From: Pipra filicauda
Taxonomy: Eukaryota; Chordata; Aves; Passeriformes; Pipridae
NCBI RefSeq assembly: GCF_003945595.2
Contig: NW_024104754.1
Coordinates: 6,619,704 to 6,683,703, forward strand
DNA: 64,000 bases
Reading direction: 5' to 3'
Shown here piece after piece: positions 27,722 to 40,900 of the stretch; the first letter of the stretch is position 1; each line of letters opens with the position of its first letter. The notes under the pieces are model-generated. The model worked only from the letters and a program-made list of their open reading frames with translations, was not told the origin of the DNA and searched no databases. The position numbers and the translations under genes were made by a program.

Positions 27722-27870
27722 CACACTGGCTCTGTGTGGGTTCAAACATTTCGAAGATTCAGTATCCTGAAAGGTGTCATCTCTTTTCCAGTCCTGAGAG
27801 TTCCAGTTTGTCTTAACGTCTCAAGGCATCAGATACCTTCAGCCCCTCCAGCATCTGTCCCAGCACAGGA

Positions 27871-27928
27871 ATGCTCTCAATATTGGTCACCATGGGCTTT
27901 CTCTGCACAGCCACTGCCAGTGCTGAAG
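27871..27928 (+). CDS. CTLA4 exon 1 (signal peptide)
   Basis: It encodes MLSILVTMGFLCTATASAE plus one base, with donor G|GTGGGT. The phase-1 end joins exon 2 to give SAEVMEVTQP, the usual avian-type N-terminus. An in-frame ATG at codon 8 has a stronger context (ACCATGG), but starting there would leave too short a signal peptide, so 27871 is preferred. Confidence 0.88.
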
Positions 27929-30900
27929 GTGGGTAGATGAAGGAGGCAAGGTATCTGGGGGAGTCTGCCTCTTTTCAGTTTCATATCTTTGCAGGTGATG
28001 GATTTGGTACAACAGGGAGAGGGAGGTGACGCAGGACCGGATGGGAGCAAGGTCTTGGGGCACTGCAAGGTATCTGGAAAACCACACACAGACTTTAGAG
28101 CAGTACCATCTGCGGGGACGCTGGGCAGGATTCAGAGTGCCTCAAGAAGGAAGACAGATTTTGACAAACCATGCCCTGCAAGTGAAGTTATGGCAGCTGA
28201 TAACATGGGTATAGATGTTTGAATGGATGGAAAAATTCTACTCTTCTTCATCTCAAATTCTTGCACTGCAGAATTGAAGAAGATAAGCCCTGCCCCATTA
28301 TGGACTGATACAAAACAAGATTGAACAAATAACACTGAGTCTTCACAGCTTATTAGAGCAAAAGTCAGAGCCTTCTCATTGTGTAGCAGGATAGAGCATA
28401 CAAGTTGTAGAAAACTGTCAGTGGGGATGTACACGATACACTAATTTCCCCTTAAGATTTATAATTTTTTTTACAGTATGTTTATCAGGCTTTGCTGTGT
28501 GCTGCTATATTGTGGCTTGGGAATAGCTGGTTAAAAATAAGGAGAAAAAAGTTCAGAAACAAAAATTTGCAAACAGGTTTTCCATTCCGTTTTACTGTAA
28601 CCCTAATGGTTCTGTTCCATGTTCCATACAGGTTGTTTCTAAATGTGAACATGCTTACTTCTACTATGCAGAAATTGTGGTTTAAATGCCCGATTTTAAA
28701 ATTCAATTTTCAGTCTTACCATCTGAAGTCTATTTTTTTTCCGTTTTCTTATATATATTAAAAAATTTCTGTTGAGGGAAACCAAAGCATGCAGGTCATT
28801 CATTGCTCCAGTAAGTGGGCCAAACAACCTATTATTTAAGTAGCAAGTAATTGCTGAGATTCATAATATAATTTTTAGTAATCAAAGTATTTCTTGAGCT
28901 TTTTAAAGAAGATAGAATATTAAGTGCAATGCTAATGTGAATTGTGGCCTTGGAGTCCTTTTTTTGAAAGCAGCATTTCTAGGAAGTACCCATGGATAAT
29001 AGGAGGTGGTAGGACTCCCTTCCTACAGTGCAGGTTTCAAGTAAATGACTGCAGATCATTTCTTGACAGCTCACTTACCATCATGCTCTTTACTTCCTTA
29101 CAGTAATGGAAGTGACTCAGCCAGCAATGGTGTTGGCCAACAGGCAAGGAGTTGCCAGCTTGGTGTGTAAATACAAGCACATCGGGAACGCAAAGGAAAT
29201 TCGAGTGACGCTGCTCAAACGGACGGGGGACGGGTTCACTGAAATTTGCGCTTCAACCTACACCTCGGAGTTCCAAACGTTCCGTGTGGAAGCGGTCATT
29301 CAGTGCCGCGTCAGCCCCGGCCGAAACAACGTGACCCTCACCCTCGCTGGCCTGCAGGCCAATGACACCGGCCTGTACGTCTGCAAGATGGAGCGGATGT
29401 ACCCCCCTCCCTATTTCATGAACGTGGGAAATGGGACACATCTCTATGTCATTGGTAAGTCACAGCTTTACAGTACTGTGATACTTCCAAGTTAAGGGAG
29501 TTGCTATTATGTCTCAAAGGTCTTTAGAGTTCTGTTTGTAAGAAGTGAGGGCGAATACTGGTTTGAGCTCTGAAAATCATAATTAGCTCTTATTCCTTTC
29601 ATGCCTCCCTCCACACACCTAAAACAAGCATAGTCAGAGTCATGCAATCTATTTAGCAACTTAGGGATGTTTGATAGCATAAACAACACCATGTATGTCT
29701 GGACAGTTAGATACAGAAGTACAGAAATAGCAGAGTAAGATGTATGTTCTTCTACAGACAAAGCCTATTTTCACTGGAGGTTGAGTGGGCAGGGACTCAG
29801 AGGTCAGTCCTGGTAGTATCCTGGAATAGCACATGCTAGAGAAAAACAGAGTGGAGGCTGATTTACTGACTATAGGGCCATCCTTAGGAGGCTCATGTGT
29901 GACATGACTTGTGTGATATCCTATGTTTTAGATCCAGAACCTTGTCCAGACACTGCCATATATCTCTGGGTATTAGGAGCTACTGCCTCAGGATTTTTTC
30001 TTTACAGTATCATCATCTCAGCTGTTCTTGTGGGCAAAGCGGTAAGTGCCATCAATTCAGCCTCATTCTGCTAATAATGCCCTTTGTGTGATGAGGACAA
30101 GGAGAAAGAAAGGAGAACACCAGGAACAAACGCACTGGGATGTTCCATTTTACTAGTGCAACGCTATTACAGTACTGTAAGATAAGAGAACTTCCTGGAG
30201 CTGCCACTTATATTTGTTTATAGCTCATTTGTGTTGCCAGAGTACTAGGAAGCAGTCAGCTTTCATCAGCTGGACTGAGCCTGGCTTACATTTGGATGCT
30301 TAAAATGGGTCAGAGTCCTGGACACTTCGGGGACCAAAGGCAACAGGAGATCTGTTGATTTCTTAATGGATTCACACAAAATCACAGGATTTGATTTTTT
30401 CCTTTTCTCACCATTCACCTCCGTGCAAAGCAAATTTAAAGAGGCTTCTCCTTGGATAGTGGGGAATTGTAACTGAAAGAATTTTTAACTTCACAACTAG
30501 AAATCTCTACACAAAGGCATGCAAAATGTAAGCCTGTGTTGCCTCTTTCCATGGGAGTCTGCAGTACTCACAGAAATGAACCTGATGGCAAAGCTTAAAA
30601 CCAAACAGTACCTCTGTCCCATATTTTTCAATTAGCCCTTATCCCTAGAGACTAAATTAAGCTGTTTGGTGTGAACACTCCTAGTTTTGCAGCAACACTG
30701 AAGCAGGAGTACCTTCAGAGGGCTAAATGAATGGCAGAACTCTTTAATATATATATATATGTATATCTAAATAGCCTCTGTACCTCCTGATCCTCCCTCA
30801 AATGGTCTCAACAGATCTCCTATAAAGAGGCACGTCAGGGAAAGGTGTGTAGAATACCTTCTACTCAGTAAAGGCAGAACATCCTTCAGTTTTCTCTAAA

Positions 30901-31135
30901 ATGTGCTGGTCAATGATTGTGCCGTTATCATTTGTTTATTTTATTGTCTTCCCATATTTTACAGATAAAGAGAAGACGATGTCTTACTACTGGAGTCTAT
31001 GTGAAAATGCCTTCTGAAAAGCTAGAGAAAAAAGTGATTCCATTCCACATCACTGGTAACTGTAACAAGGAAGGAGAGAAACCATTTCCTAGCTGGGATG
31101 GAGAGCCTGCTAATTCACTTAAGTTAAAGAAATAA
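27871..31135 (+). CDS. CTLA4, cytotoxic T-lymphocyte protein 4 (four exons, 229 aa)
   Basis: This is the inhibitory receptor of activated and regulatory T cells, competing with CD28 for CD80/CD86. Coding exons are 27871-27928, 29104-29454, 29932-30041 and 30965-31135 (690 bp, all GT-AG, phases 1-1-0). Residues 1-19 form a signal peptide. An Ig V domain follows, with C41-C113 and C68-C87 as expected disulfides, the B7-binding MYPPPY loop at 118-123, and sequons at N95, N106 and N129. The stalk C141 should link the homodimer. The membrane segment is about 146-170, then a basic IKRRR stretch and the YVKM motif at 185-188, used for AP2/PI3K/SHP2 binding in mammals. The tail is odd: F200 aligns with the second tail tyrosine, and TGT (C206) stands where mammalian CTLA4 stops, giving 24 extra residues. 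CTLA4 rather than CD28, because of the TTGVYVKMP tail and the position before ICOS. Confidence 0.96.
27929..29103 (+). other. CTLA4 intron 1
   Basis: 1.2 kb, no CR1. It contains a signal-peptide-like open segment at 28478-28529 with a T-rich acceptor in front (see findings). Nothing else was recognised. Confidence 0.8.
29104..29454 (+). CDS. CTLA4 exon 2 (Ig V domain)
   Basis: 351 bp, phase 1 at both ends, acceptor TTCCTTACAG and donor G|GTAAGT. It carries all four V-domain cysteines and MYPPPY. It is more GC-rich (many CpGs, 29180-29400) than its introns, as is common for this exon. Confidence 0.97.
29932..30041 (+). CDS. CTLA4 exon 3 (stalk and transmembrane)
   Basis: 110 bp, entering in phase 1 and leaving in phase 0. 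It encodes the stalk DPEPCPD with the dimer cysteine and a hydrophobic helix with one tyrosine. Skipping it would shift the frame of exon 4, as in the mammalian soluble isoform. Confidence 0.95.
30042..30964 (+). other. CTLA4 intron 3
   Basis: 0.9 kb. It contains an (AT)n microsatellite at about 30745-30766 and no recognised element otherwise. The acceptor is the clear T-rich ATATTTTACAG. Confidence 0.85.
30965..31135 (+). CDS. CTLA4 exon 4 (cytoplasmic tail, extended)
   Basis: 171 bp including TAA. It begins IKRRRC, then LTTGVYVKMP. Codons 194-205 (EKKVIPFHITGN) align without gaps to the mammalian EKQFQPYFIPIN ending. The next codon is TGT instead of a stop, and the frame continues 24 residues (rich in K and E, ending LKLKK). 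A deletion of about two codons follows YVKMP. Confidence 0.93.
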   Translation: MKRRRCLTTGVYVKMPSEKLEKKVIPFHITGNCNKEGEKPFPSWDGEPANSLKLKK

Positions 31136-31309
31136 AATTAATTGTCTTATTACAAAGGTGTACGGGAAGGAGAGAGAATATTCCCTGTAATGTCAATGGT
31201 TTGGAGGAGAATAATTATTGTATGCACTAGTATTCGAAGATTAACCCTGTCACATAAAAATGGCTACATTAGGCCATTGAATCTTTGAGATGTATTGTAC
31301 CAATATGTA

Positions 31310-31350
31310 GTATATATACATATATATATGTATATACATATATATATATA
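31310..31350 (+). repeat. TA-rich microsatellite in the CTLA4 3' UTR
   Basis: 41 bases of TA units interrupted by a few ATGTAT/ATACAT steps. It is largely self-complementary. Its place, about 175 bp after the stop, parallels the polymorphic (AT)n in the human CTLA4 3' UTR. Confidence 0.9.
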
Positions 31351-31923
31351 GCATTAAGAGCTATTGCTGTTCCAGTTGAGCATCTTACTGTCACATTTCA
31401 CCATGCCTACTGATCAACTGAAATCCAAACACTATTATGACAGAGGCTTGTGTGTCATTGCAAGGCTGATCCCACAGGTCTGGGGGGCAGAGGCAGAAGA
31501 GCACACTAATGTACAAAGGAATGTTGACTTGTTTCCCTGCATTGATATTTATTGGTTCCACTTCTGGCGTTAGTGCTCTGCACTCCACAGAGACGTCACC
31601 ACAGGCTGGCACTGATGACACTGCTGCTCTAAAAGCCTGATCTTAGCTCCCTTCACTGGCATTGTGTCCCAGCAGTGCCGTGCTGGAGCTGACATTGATG
31701 ATATCTAAGCCAGTGCTGACAGTTTGGTTGGAAAAGAGGCTCCAGCAGGAACCCTCTTACGCTGTGCTGGGAGGATGTTCCAGCTCTGCTGGGGCCTTGT
31801 GTTTTACAAATGCTAAATTAGCATCTATCCAAAAGGCAGATGTATGTTGCTGTGTTTAACTGACTCTATTTTCCATGAAAATATTGACAGTGTATAATCT
31901 TGTTTATTAGTTATGTACCAGTC

Positions 31924-31929
31924 AATAAA
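31924..31929 (+). terminator. CTLA4 polyadenylation signal
   Basis: AATAAA about 790 bp after the stop, preceded by TGTA-containing sequence (TGTATAAT, ATGTACC) as often found upstream of cleavage sites. Confidence 0.6.
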
Positions 31930-31950
31930 AACCTTGAAGCTTTGCCCAAA

Positions 31951-34900
31951 TTCATTTCTTATTCACTGTTCTCAGAAGAAACAGGAAGTGGCTACATGTT
32001 AGAAAGCAGTGAAGACAACATGAACCCTTCCCCTCTGACCCTGTGTTTTGCCCTTGAGAAACAGCCTGTGTGCTCACGCCAACACTTACGTTCTCAGCTC
32101 CCCTCCTCACTGGCCACCATTACAGTCTGACAGTTCTTCTGTTTGTCTAGTTAGAGCTGCTGTGATGCCGCTCAGAGACACTGCCAATCACTTTTTCACT
32201 TCCAGCAAAGTTACTTACTTGCAGAAGGTAGCTGTAACGACTTTGACAGCATCTCCTGTACATGTTTAAACAAAAAAACTCGTCCTAGTTTCAAATCCTG
32301 TTTTCTTTGCACCACTTCGACACTCTCACTCACTAAATGCTAGTCAACACACAAAGCTGCTGGAGATTAAAGCTATTTCAGCATTCTCAGCTACTACCTA
32401 CTACTTTGACTCTTTGCTATCAAAATTTCGCTTTGCAACTCAAACACCTGGCAGCATGTGTCTCTGGTTCACAGCTGTGAATCCGTCTTCTGGGCTACAC
32501 AGATGTGAAGTCAAACCCCACAGCCCTTTAATCCATGTTCCTGCAGTGGCAGCAGCTCCCAGTACACCAAATCTCATAGCTCTTTTAGTTACCTTTTGCC
32601 CTCTTGCCCATTCTTCCTGGTGCAAAGAAATATTCCCATTCTCAGTTTGCTAATGTTTGCAGGTTCTAACTGTTCTTTGTTGATATAAAATTGTACTGCA
32701 TTAAGTAAAAGTAGCATCTGATGACATATCCTTTTTCTGAAGGTGTTTTTGGTATTCAGACATCTGTCTGGGATTTTTCCCCTAATTTTTCACTACTTGG
32801 TGTTTTGGGGATAAAAAATGGTCAAAGATCACATCTGGTGTCACTGCAAAATGACCAAATTTCTGCCCATCAAGTGCAGCCTGATCAGAGAAATATGTTC
32901 CATGATTCCATGATGAAAAATAGATTTGATCCACACATCCACTTGTACAAGCTGTACAAAGCGTGAATAACCACACAGGGCAATTTTTTCCACCCTAGTA
33001 AGTAGTAGTTCAGATATCCTGTGAATCATGTGTCTGACTCCTAATCAGGAATCAATTGTTTCTTCTTTTTCCTTTCCTTGACAATTCCTATATACTGGGA
33101 CCAAGAACTCACTTTTCTTAAGCAATCTAAAAGCAGCTCAAGTAAATTATTCCTCAAGTTTATCCCTCCTGGTGAAGAGATGCTTTAGACCTGCATCCAC
33201 AACCTCTGGCCACAGCTGGCTGTGAATCTGTGTCACCATAGAACATTGCACTGTGGACATTCCAACTCACCTCCATTTCTGGCAGTTAGGTTGACCATAA
33301 TTAGGCCTTCTGCATCTACCTGGACTATTTCCTCTTAGCACACGAGCCTTTACTTGAGACATTCAGCCTGTAATGACCAGAGCAGAATTCTGCCATAAAT
33401 TAGTATCAAGTTGCTAAAATAGCTGAGTAGTGAAGGTTATGGGAGAGCAGAGCAGAAACGATCATCTCACGTATGGAAATAGCAATATTTTGTGTTTGCT
33501 CCCACACTTAAGTAATTCTTGGTATGATGTTTATTAATTATCCCATTAGAAATTATTTTGCCCAAACTATCTGGCTGTTATGAACTTCTCTTAATTCTCA
33601 GTAGTTACTTTTTCATACCTTCTTTTACTTGTGCAGTGCTTCATTTTCTCTGGCTTTCCTTAACAAGGTAGCAGCCTTTCCTGAGCTAAATGTTACATAA
33701 ATATGCTTTTTCATTTTTTGTTCTAAGCCAGATTCCCCTTTTGAATTTTCTGGCAGGGTAATAGGTGCACTCAAATCAGCAGATATAGTGATACAGTGAA
33801 GACCAAAGTGAGATTTCAGTTCAGATTTTACTGACAATGATATTCTCATAATTTATATCTGGCACTACAGAGAGGAGTGGAGACTAAATGCCTGCAGAGA
33901 TGGCATTTATACCTATCTCCATATGGTCCATACAGCAGCTAGTTCTGATGAGTGCAGAGCCCAGACCTCAGGGAATTTCCATTGTCCTGTGCTGCCCTCC
34001 AGAACCTTGAGGTCTGTGCTTTTCCCTGATACTGGGAGAGCGCCTTTACATGATCAGCACTCCAAAAAATTTTACCCATACAAGTCAACTATAGTGTTCT
34101 GTCAGATCACAGCAGTACCAAAAAGAAAGATGCAAACTCTAAGTCACTGTACAACCCAGAAAATGCAATAAAGAGGAAATTGTGCCACTTTCTGGGAAGA
34201 ATGGAAAAAGCAAAGGCAAAAGGATTTGGTTTCAGAACTCTGCTCATTAGAATGGAGAGTTTAAAAACATAACTGAGTATGTTACCTGGACAGCCAAATT
34301 ATGAGGCCACACTGCTTGTGAGGTTCAGGAAGAGTCTCTTCTGATGTTCTCTTCACCCAGTCAGGAGATCTGGCAGCCTGTTTGTGAAACAGAGATGGTG
34401 AGTTTCTGGCTGCACGAGTGGGCATTCACAGGTGCACTTGTCTGCATTAAAGTGTAGGAATGTGTGTGAGGGGCTGAGGGGATTTGGAGGCAAAGTACAT
34501 TGGAAGGTAAGACACGACGGGCTTCTTCCTTTCACTAGACAAAAGCTGGGGATGTGATGGGGAGTGAGTTCTGAAAAATGAACCAGAAAATGCACCAATT
34601 TTCCCTGGGGTGGGAAGAATCTGGACCATGACTAAATAGCTTTGCCATTAGGAGAGGCACAAACAGGGATCAGATGACGTATCCAAGAGTTGTAACACAA
34701 AATCCAAACCAAAGCAGGCCAGTGTACAGCAGATGGATTTATGCATTACAAAAACCAATCTACTGTTGTCATTTGCAAACTGTATGTTTGCTTGATCATG
34801 TGAAAGATACTTTGAGATAACTTCTATCACAGCTAGGCTGTGAGGCCTCTGCACTGCCAGGAAGGTTAATGTATATTTTGAATGCAGGTTTATGGCTGGG

Positions 34901-37900
34901 AGGGAGGTGTGGGGTAGAGGTGAAATTCAGGAAATTTTTGAGCTGCAGGGAATGAGAAAATAATCAGAAATACACAGCACCACACTCTGCTGATCCTGCA
35001 GATTCCTGAGCATCACTTGGGCACTTCTACACACAGACAGTCAGCACTTACATGACTTTGTTATCATTTTCTGTGAATGTTTTTGTGACTGATAAGAGAA
35101 CAGTCTTACTTGAGGGCACTTTTCTATTCTATAGAAAAAAAGGAATGGTGAGGAACTGTGGTATGTTTGAGCAAATAACAGTTACTGATAAAAGATCTTA
35201 GAAACCAGGGGTGGGGTGGGGAGCACTGTAAAAATTGTCACTGAAGCCATTTCAAAAGTTTTTGTTGTTTACTAGAGGGACAGAGCAAGGAAGAGTTCAA
35301 GGGACAAAACTTCATTGGGAATCATTAGTAACTGCAGCTGAGGTGACGTGGCAGATGCCTCCATGACGTAAGAGATTATTAACTAGTTGAAATTTCACTA
35401 TTCTTTTTCAATTTTTCAAATGTAGCTTTTCTTCTATTTCCATAGTGAGCTGTCTTAACCACAATCATGTTTCTATATTTTAATGAACATTTTTTAGCGG
35501 TTATGAAGTTACAGTTGAACAAAAAGTTCTCTGTTTCTTCATTGCTGGTTTTTCTTCTTCATTCTTTTCTGACTTCTGTTTGAACTGCTTCATTAAACAA
35601 AATGCAAGACCTTGTTTTTAAGGCAAATGGAATATTTCACACAATTATATGATTCCATTAGGTGGTACTTTTAGATGACCACCTCCTGTAAAGGGAAATG
35701 TGACACAATCAGGAAACATGAAACACTAGGTAACATTTGGCTGGACTATGCTATGTTCTGGGTGGGATTTATCCAGATTCATGCTCTTCCCTGTGATGCA
35801 GCAACTTGTGTTGAAAGCTGGAACAAGCACCAGGGTGCTCTGTTCTTCCTAGACAGGATCAGTGCCTGGGATGTGGGTTTTCCACAGGAAATGAACGTTA
35901 ATGTTTGGACCAAGATTGCCATTGACATGAAAAATGTAGGATCACTGGTTTTATAAGAATAAAAACACCTACACTGAGCAAATATTCCGTGTTTCTTTCA
36001 AACTAGAAACTGAGTAACCAGACCCCAAAGACTCCTAGAGTTCAGTATAGACAGGCAATAAATGAATCTTGCTCTACATTAAATGTGTTGTTGTTAATTT
36101 ACTACACCTTAGTCCTCCTTTTAGAGTTTCTCCTTGGGGATTTGTAGCTTCCTTGAAATAGTGATGAAAGGGACCAGTAGAAGCACTGCTTACTTTTGTG
36201 CAAACTAGAAAGTCTTCCCTCCACAAACCAGAAGGTGTGAGGGATTGGTATGTCCTACCTTCCACAGCACTTAGTGCTGGGCACTTGCAGCATCATCAAC
36301 TGTAAGAAATGTCTCAACCTCCTTCCTCCCTGTGAAAATTCTTTTTGGAAGTTGGACCCTGCTGTCCTTCAGCTGATCTCCAGAGACCTCTCTCCATGTG
36401 CTGGTATGTGAGGAAAGCTGAGGTGTTTGAAGTTCTGTAGAAACTCTGATAAGACTTCTTTTCGTCTTGTATGCTTTCAGAGTTGGCCTTTTTACCTGCT
36501 AGACAGAGCTGCTAGTTCTTGCAATTGTCATCTTTCTACTTTGTTTGAACCCAAACAAACACAACAAATCAGTGATTAAAAACAGGCCTTCTCTTCTCCT
36601 GTGCTACAAAAAGTGTTAGGCAGTATTACAGTCTAATTGATTTGCATCATGCAGATTAAAAACGTAGATGAAATGAGCTGGATGAAAATTGTAAAAATAC
36701 TTGGAGGGGGAAACAAGAACCAAAAATAATGCACATTTGAAACTGTCACAAAGCGTGGTGCCTTAGCAGTGCTTAATCTAGACCAGAAAGCAAAACAGTT
36801 CATTTCTTTGTAAGTTATCAAATCCTTCTGGTAAGTGACACTCTGGAAACATTCAACAGCTTCATAACTGGCTGACTTCATGTTTTACATGCAGGAAAGA
36901 TGGCTAGAACAGCAATAATCAGCAGAATAAGTTGGTTTCATAGCTGAGCTTTGTTGAGGTGTTATATCGTGTGGGTAGTATTTATAAAAGCTTTCTCACT
37001 TTTAATTCTGCAGCAAAGATGAATATCTGCTTCACAAATTAATAATATTTTCCTTTCTCTTACAATGCCAAACTAATTCATTACATCATACTTTATTATA
37101 TGACTAGACTATTGGTCTAGTCTTCTTTTTATAGTACTCTCTCACTAAGATGAAACATCTCAAGTTCTTTTTTCTCGTCATCTCTCTGCAATAATATAAT
37201 ATCATTAAAATATTTTCTCCAATAGGTTCCAGACTTATGTTATTCCTCCTCCCATATGTAAGCCACAGGCACACATCTGATGTAAAAATTCCTCATATTA
37301 ATGTAATCATTTATACTGTAATTTTCAGATTAACTTCCATTATTGTTTCTCATGTTTTTACTTCCTATTTTATGACTTTCATATATTGCATTAAATACAG
37401 CAATTGCTCTACTATCACTGATCACAAGGAAGGTGTTGTTCTTTCATGGGAGTGGACAAAGACACTTCACTCTCCCGTTTCAGATGCCTCGGTTGGAAAT
37501 ACACCTTCTGAGTTTGCTTTCCGGTTCCTGGAAGGAGGGCAGGCGCGATGCTGACTGTGCACATGTGTTTGTCAGTGCTGGGTGCTCCTAAGGACCTGAC
37601 TGCTCGTGTCTCATCCAACAAATATGGGAAACAGTTTGAAGGCAATACAGGCTATGTCTTGTTCAGTTGGTGGATGACACGCAGGGGAGGGTAACAACCT
37701 GCACAGCGCCTGGATGGAAGTCAGGTGGCAAAGGGAGGAGTCTGGAGCAGGTGAGAGGAAGTCAGCCTGGCTGCACACAGCGCGAATGTCAGCTCTAATT
37801 CAGGCACCTTGGGAAATGGTTTTCCCTAAAAAGTCGGTTTAGATGTGGCAACATGGCTGGTTTTGGCTTACTTTTCAACATGCAGAACATGAAACACTCA

Positions 37901-40900
37901 GTGCCTAGGTCTGCTCTAGATAGATGAAGGACTTGAATTTAATATCCTCCTCCACTCACAGTAAATATGTCTACTTTGGCAAATTGTTGTGTATAGAAAG
38001 ATTCTGAAAAAATGAAATCTGTTGGTATTTTTAAATTAAATACTTGGACTGCTTTGGAACAGTGTTTAACCTAAAAATTTAACTTTATCAAATTTATAAC
38101 AAAAACGTCCTTTTTGTCAAACATAAAATTATTTTTGTCTCAACTTCCTAGTTTGTTAAAATTTCAAATTTTCAGTTTAGGAGTGAATTTAAAACTATTT
38201 ATTCTCATAAATATAATCTTTGCAAAAGAACAGAAGTAATGGATGTGAGTGTCAAACCCGCAAAGAAAAAAAGATAACGAACCTTTAATATCACAAAATC
38301 CAGCTGAGGCCAAATGTAGCGAAAACTATTCTTTTGATCTTCCTTTCTCACCTTAAAATAAAACCAGAAGTGTTCTGTGTTATTTGTGACATTTCAGAGG
38401 CTAATGAAGATCCAATTATTTTTCAATAACTAGTCAGCCTTTTTGGTTTTCTGGTTATGCTATAGGTAGTTCCCACTACGTGATTCAAGTTAAGTTAATT
38501 ATTATGACAAACAGAACTGTCAGTTGCACCTATCTGGGTCCTTCCAACTTCCTTTTAACTTAATCCCTTCCTTACTTTATTAATTTAATTGTAATGGAGG
38601 CCAGTATATACAGAACAAAAGCACTGACACCTGTAGCTAACTAATCAGACTCGCACAAAGAGCTTGTTCATGTGGCTTTAAGCCATATGATTTTAAGTCA
38701 CAAAAACATACTCATCATGTAATGGTAACAACAGCATGAAGTTTAGTGGTATGTTTAGGGGTTGCAGAAAGCTGTCCCAGCAACAGAACTGGAGGAGAAG
38801 AAGCTGGAAACAGCTTGTTGCATGTGAAACAGGTAGTGTGGGAAAGTAGACTTGGGATTTAAATCTGTTAAATATATACAAGGAAATATAGTAATATAAA
38901 AACATGCATATGAAATATGCATTGCTCTATATTGAGCATGCCTGAAGGCTTTCCATGGTACCTAAACCCACTCTTTATTATAATAAAAAACTCTTAACAA
39001 AACCTGTCACTTAGTAATATGTTGTCCTGACTTTGTTCTGAGATAAAACCTATAAATTATCAGAAAATTGAAGTGTTGCCAGTTTCTGTCTTGTTGCTAG
39101 AAAATATTTCCATTTTTTGCTGAAGTGCTGTTTTCAGTTCTTTCAGCATGAAACTGATGCACTGATGATATGTGATCACCAGAGATACCACGTCACTTTT
39201 GTAATAAAGTGGTTAAAAAGAATACCCCAGCAAAATCTCAAATCAAGAGATTTTACAAGGTATGCAGAGTTCATTTAGTTCCTGGACTAATTTGTTCACT
39301 CGGGTAAGTACAAGTACAAGGCTCACACTTTCCAGTGGTGGGTGAATTGATCCAATTAGTCACCTTCACTTAACCAGAATTGTCCAGAAAGTTCCTACAG
39401 AGAACACTCATTTATTTAAAAAGCCTCTGTACATGTGTGCACATGCATGAATGCAGCAATTAAACCATGTTTGACAAAACATTCTTTGGGTCAAAGTAGC
39501 ATTTTGTATTCGTTGGCAGAGCCACTTGCCTGAAGGCTGTGGTACTCAGCTGGGAAGAGAGACAACAGATGGCTGCAGCTCAACCCCACACCAGGCAGGA
39601 GCTTGCCTAGATCACTGACTATCCTAACCCTCTGCACTTTCAGTGGAAACTTTGAAGGCTGGCAGGCCTTCCTGATTCCTACTCAAAAATCTGTGAGAGG
39701 TGGCAATTTTGCACTGATAAAGACTGAGAAATTCTTATCTTGAAACTTTACAAGTCTAATACCAAACATTGTACTGATTTATTTGTTTGTTGCATTAAAG
39801 GTCTTGGAGATTGCAGAAGAGGATATGCTATTACCAACACTGTCCTGCTACAGCATGGATCAGCAGCAGATTTAGTAATGAGTCTATGAGTCCATGTCTT
39901 GCAACAGAACTAGGAATCACTGCTTTCAACAATTTTCAGATACTTAAACATCCTTTACCCAGTAGATTTTTATGACAGAAGGAACAGGTTGTATAAGGTT
40001 CAAAAACAATAAGTATCATTCTTTCATATGCAAGAAAGATCTCCAATATGAAAAACTCATCTGTAACTCTTATCAATAATTTAGGTGCTGCCCCCTACCA
40101 AGGATTAGCCTTTTGAATCCATCTCCAGCTGGAGTTTGAATTGTGCTGGTAATACTGTGTTTAATTTTTCTTTTCCTTTTCCAAGTCACACACATACTGC
40201 AGTCATGCCTCTTTTTTGTACTGTGTTTAGCTATTTAAGCATCAGATATCATAGCTCGTCTTTTTGAAACTGGTGAACTACATAGTCCTTGGCTCTGAGC
40301 CCTGCTGCACTCACTGTTACCTCGCTGGCTGTGGGAACACCCAAAGACACCCGGTTCTGCAACAGAACAACACAGCAGCAGTAACTCTTTATGTTACACG
40401 TGGTAATATTATTATTCACAGTGATCAGAAAGAGTACAACAGAAATGAGTACTAATAAAATAGTACCTGCTTTGCAGTGTCTGCAGGGATCATTCAAGAC
40501 CAGACAGAAAAAAAAAGGTAGGAATGATGCTAAAAGACACAGCAGCACCTGTCCACTTACCAAGAATGAGCAAGAGCAGATGTCAGGGAAGAGCGTAAAA
40601 ATCAAGGAAAGTATGCTATGAAACTTCAGGAGCTTCAGAGAGTGGTGTCTTTCTATTCCACAACCTCAAGAGATTTCTCTTCCATGGATTTTTCCTGTCA
40701 CTTTTTTTAAACCCTGTGGACTTCAGATAAACAAGGATGATCAGCTGTTCTGTATTACAGAAGAAATGGAAGAACTTGAAACAACACAAATAGCCTTGAA
40801 AACAGTGGAAAAGCCTAGACAGACCAAAGGGGATATCTGGGGTAGTTTTCAAAGTTTGGAAACAATTAAATGTTTCTTTTCATAGCGGAAAACTAGTTAT

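Larger units (their letters stand above)
31136..31950 (+). other. CTLA4 3' UTR (predicted)
   Basis: From the stop to just past the AATAAA at 31924. It holds the TA-rich microsatellite at 31310-31350. An AATAAA also overlaps the stop codon (about 31131) but is probably too early to be used. Confidence 0.65.

Noticed and set aside
31131..31136. AATAAA overlapping the CTLA4 stop as the main polyadenylation signal
   Set aside because: Cleavage there would leave almost no 3' UTR. The AATAAA at 31924 fits better.
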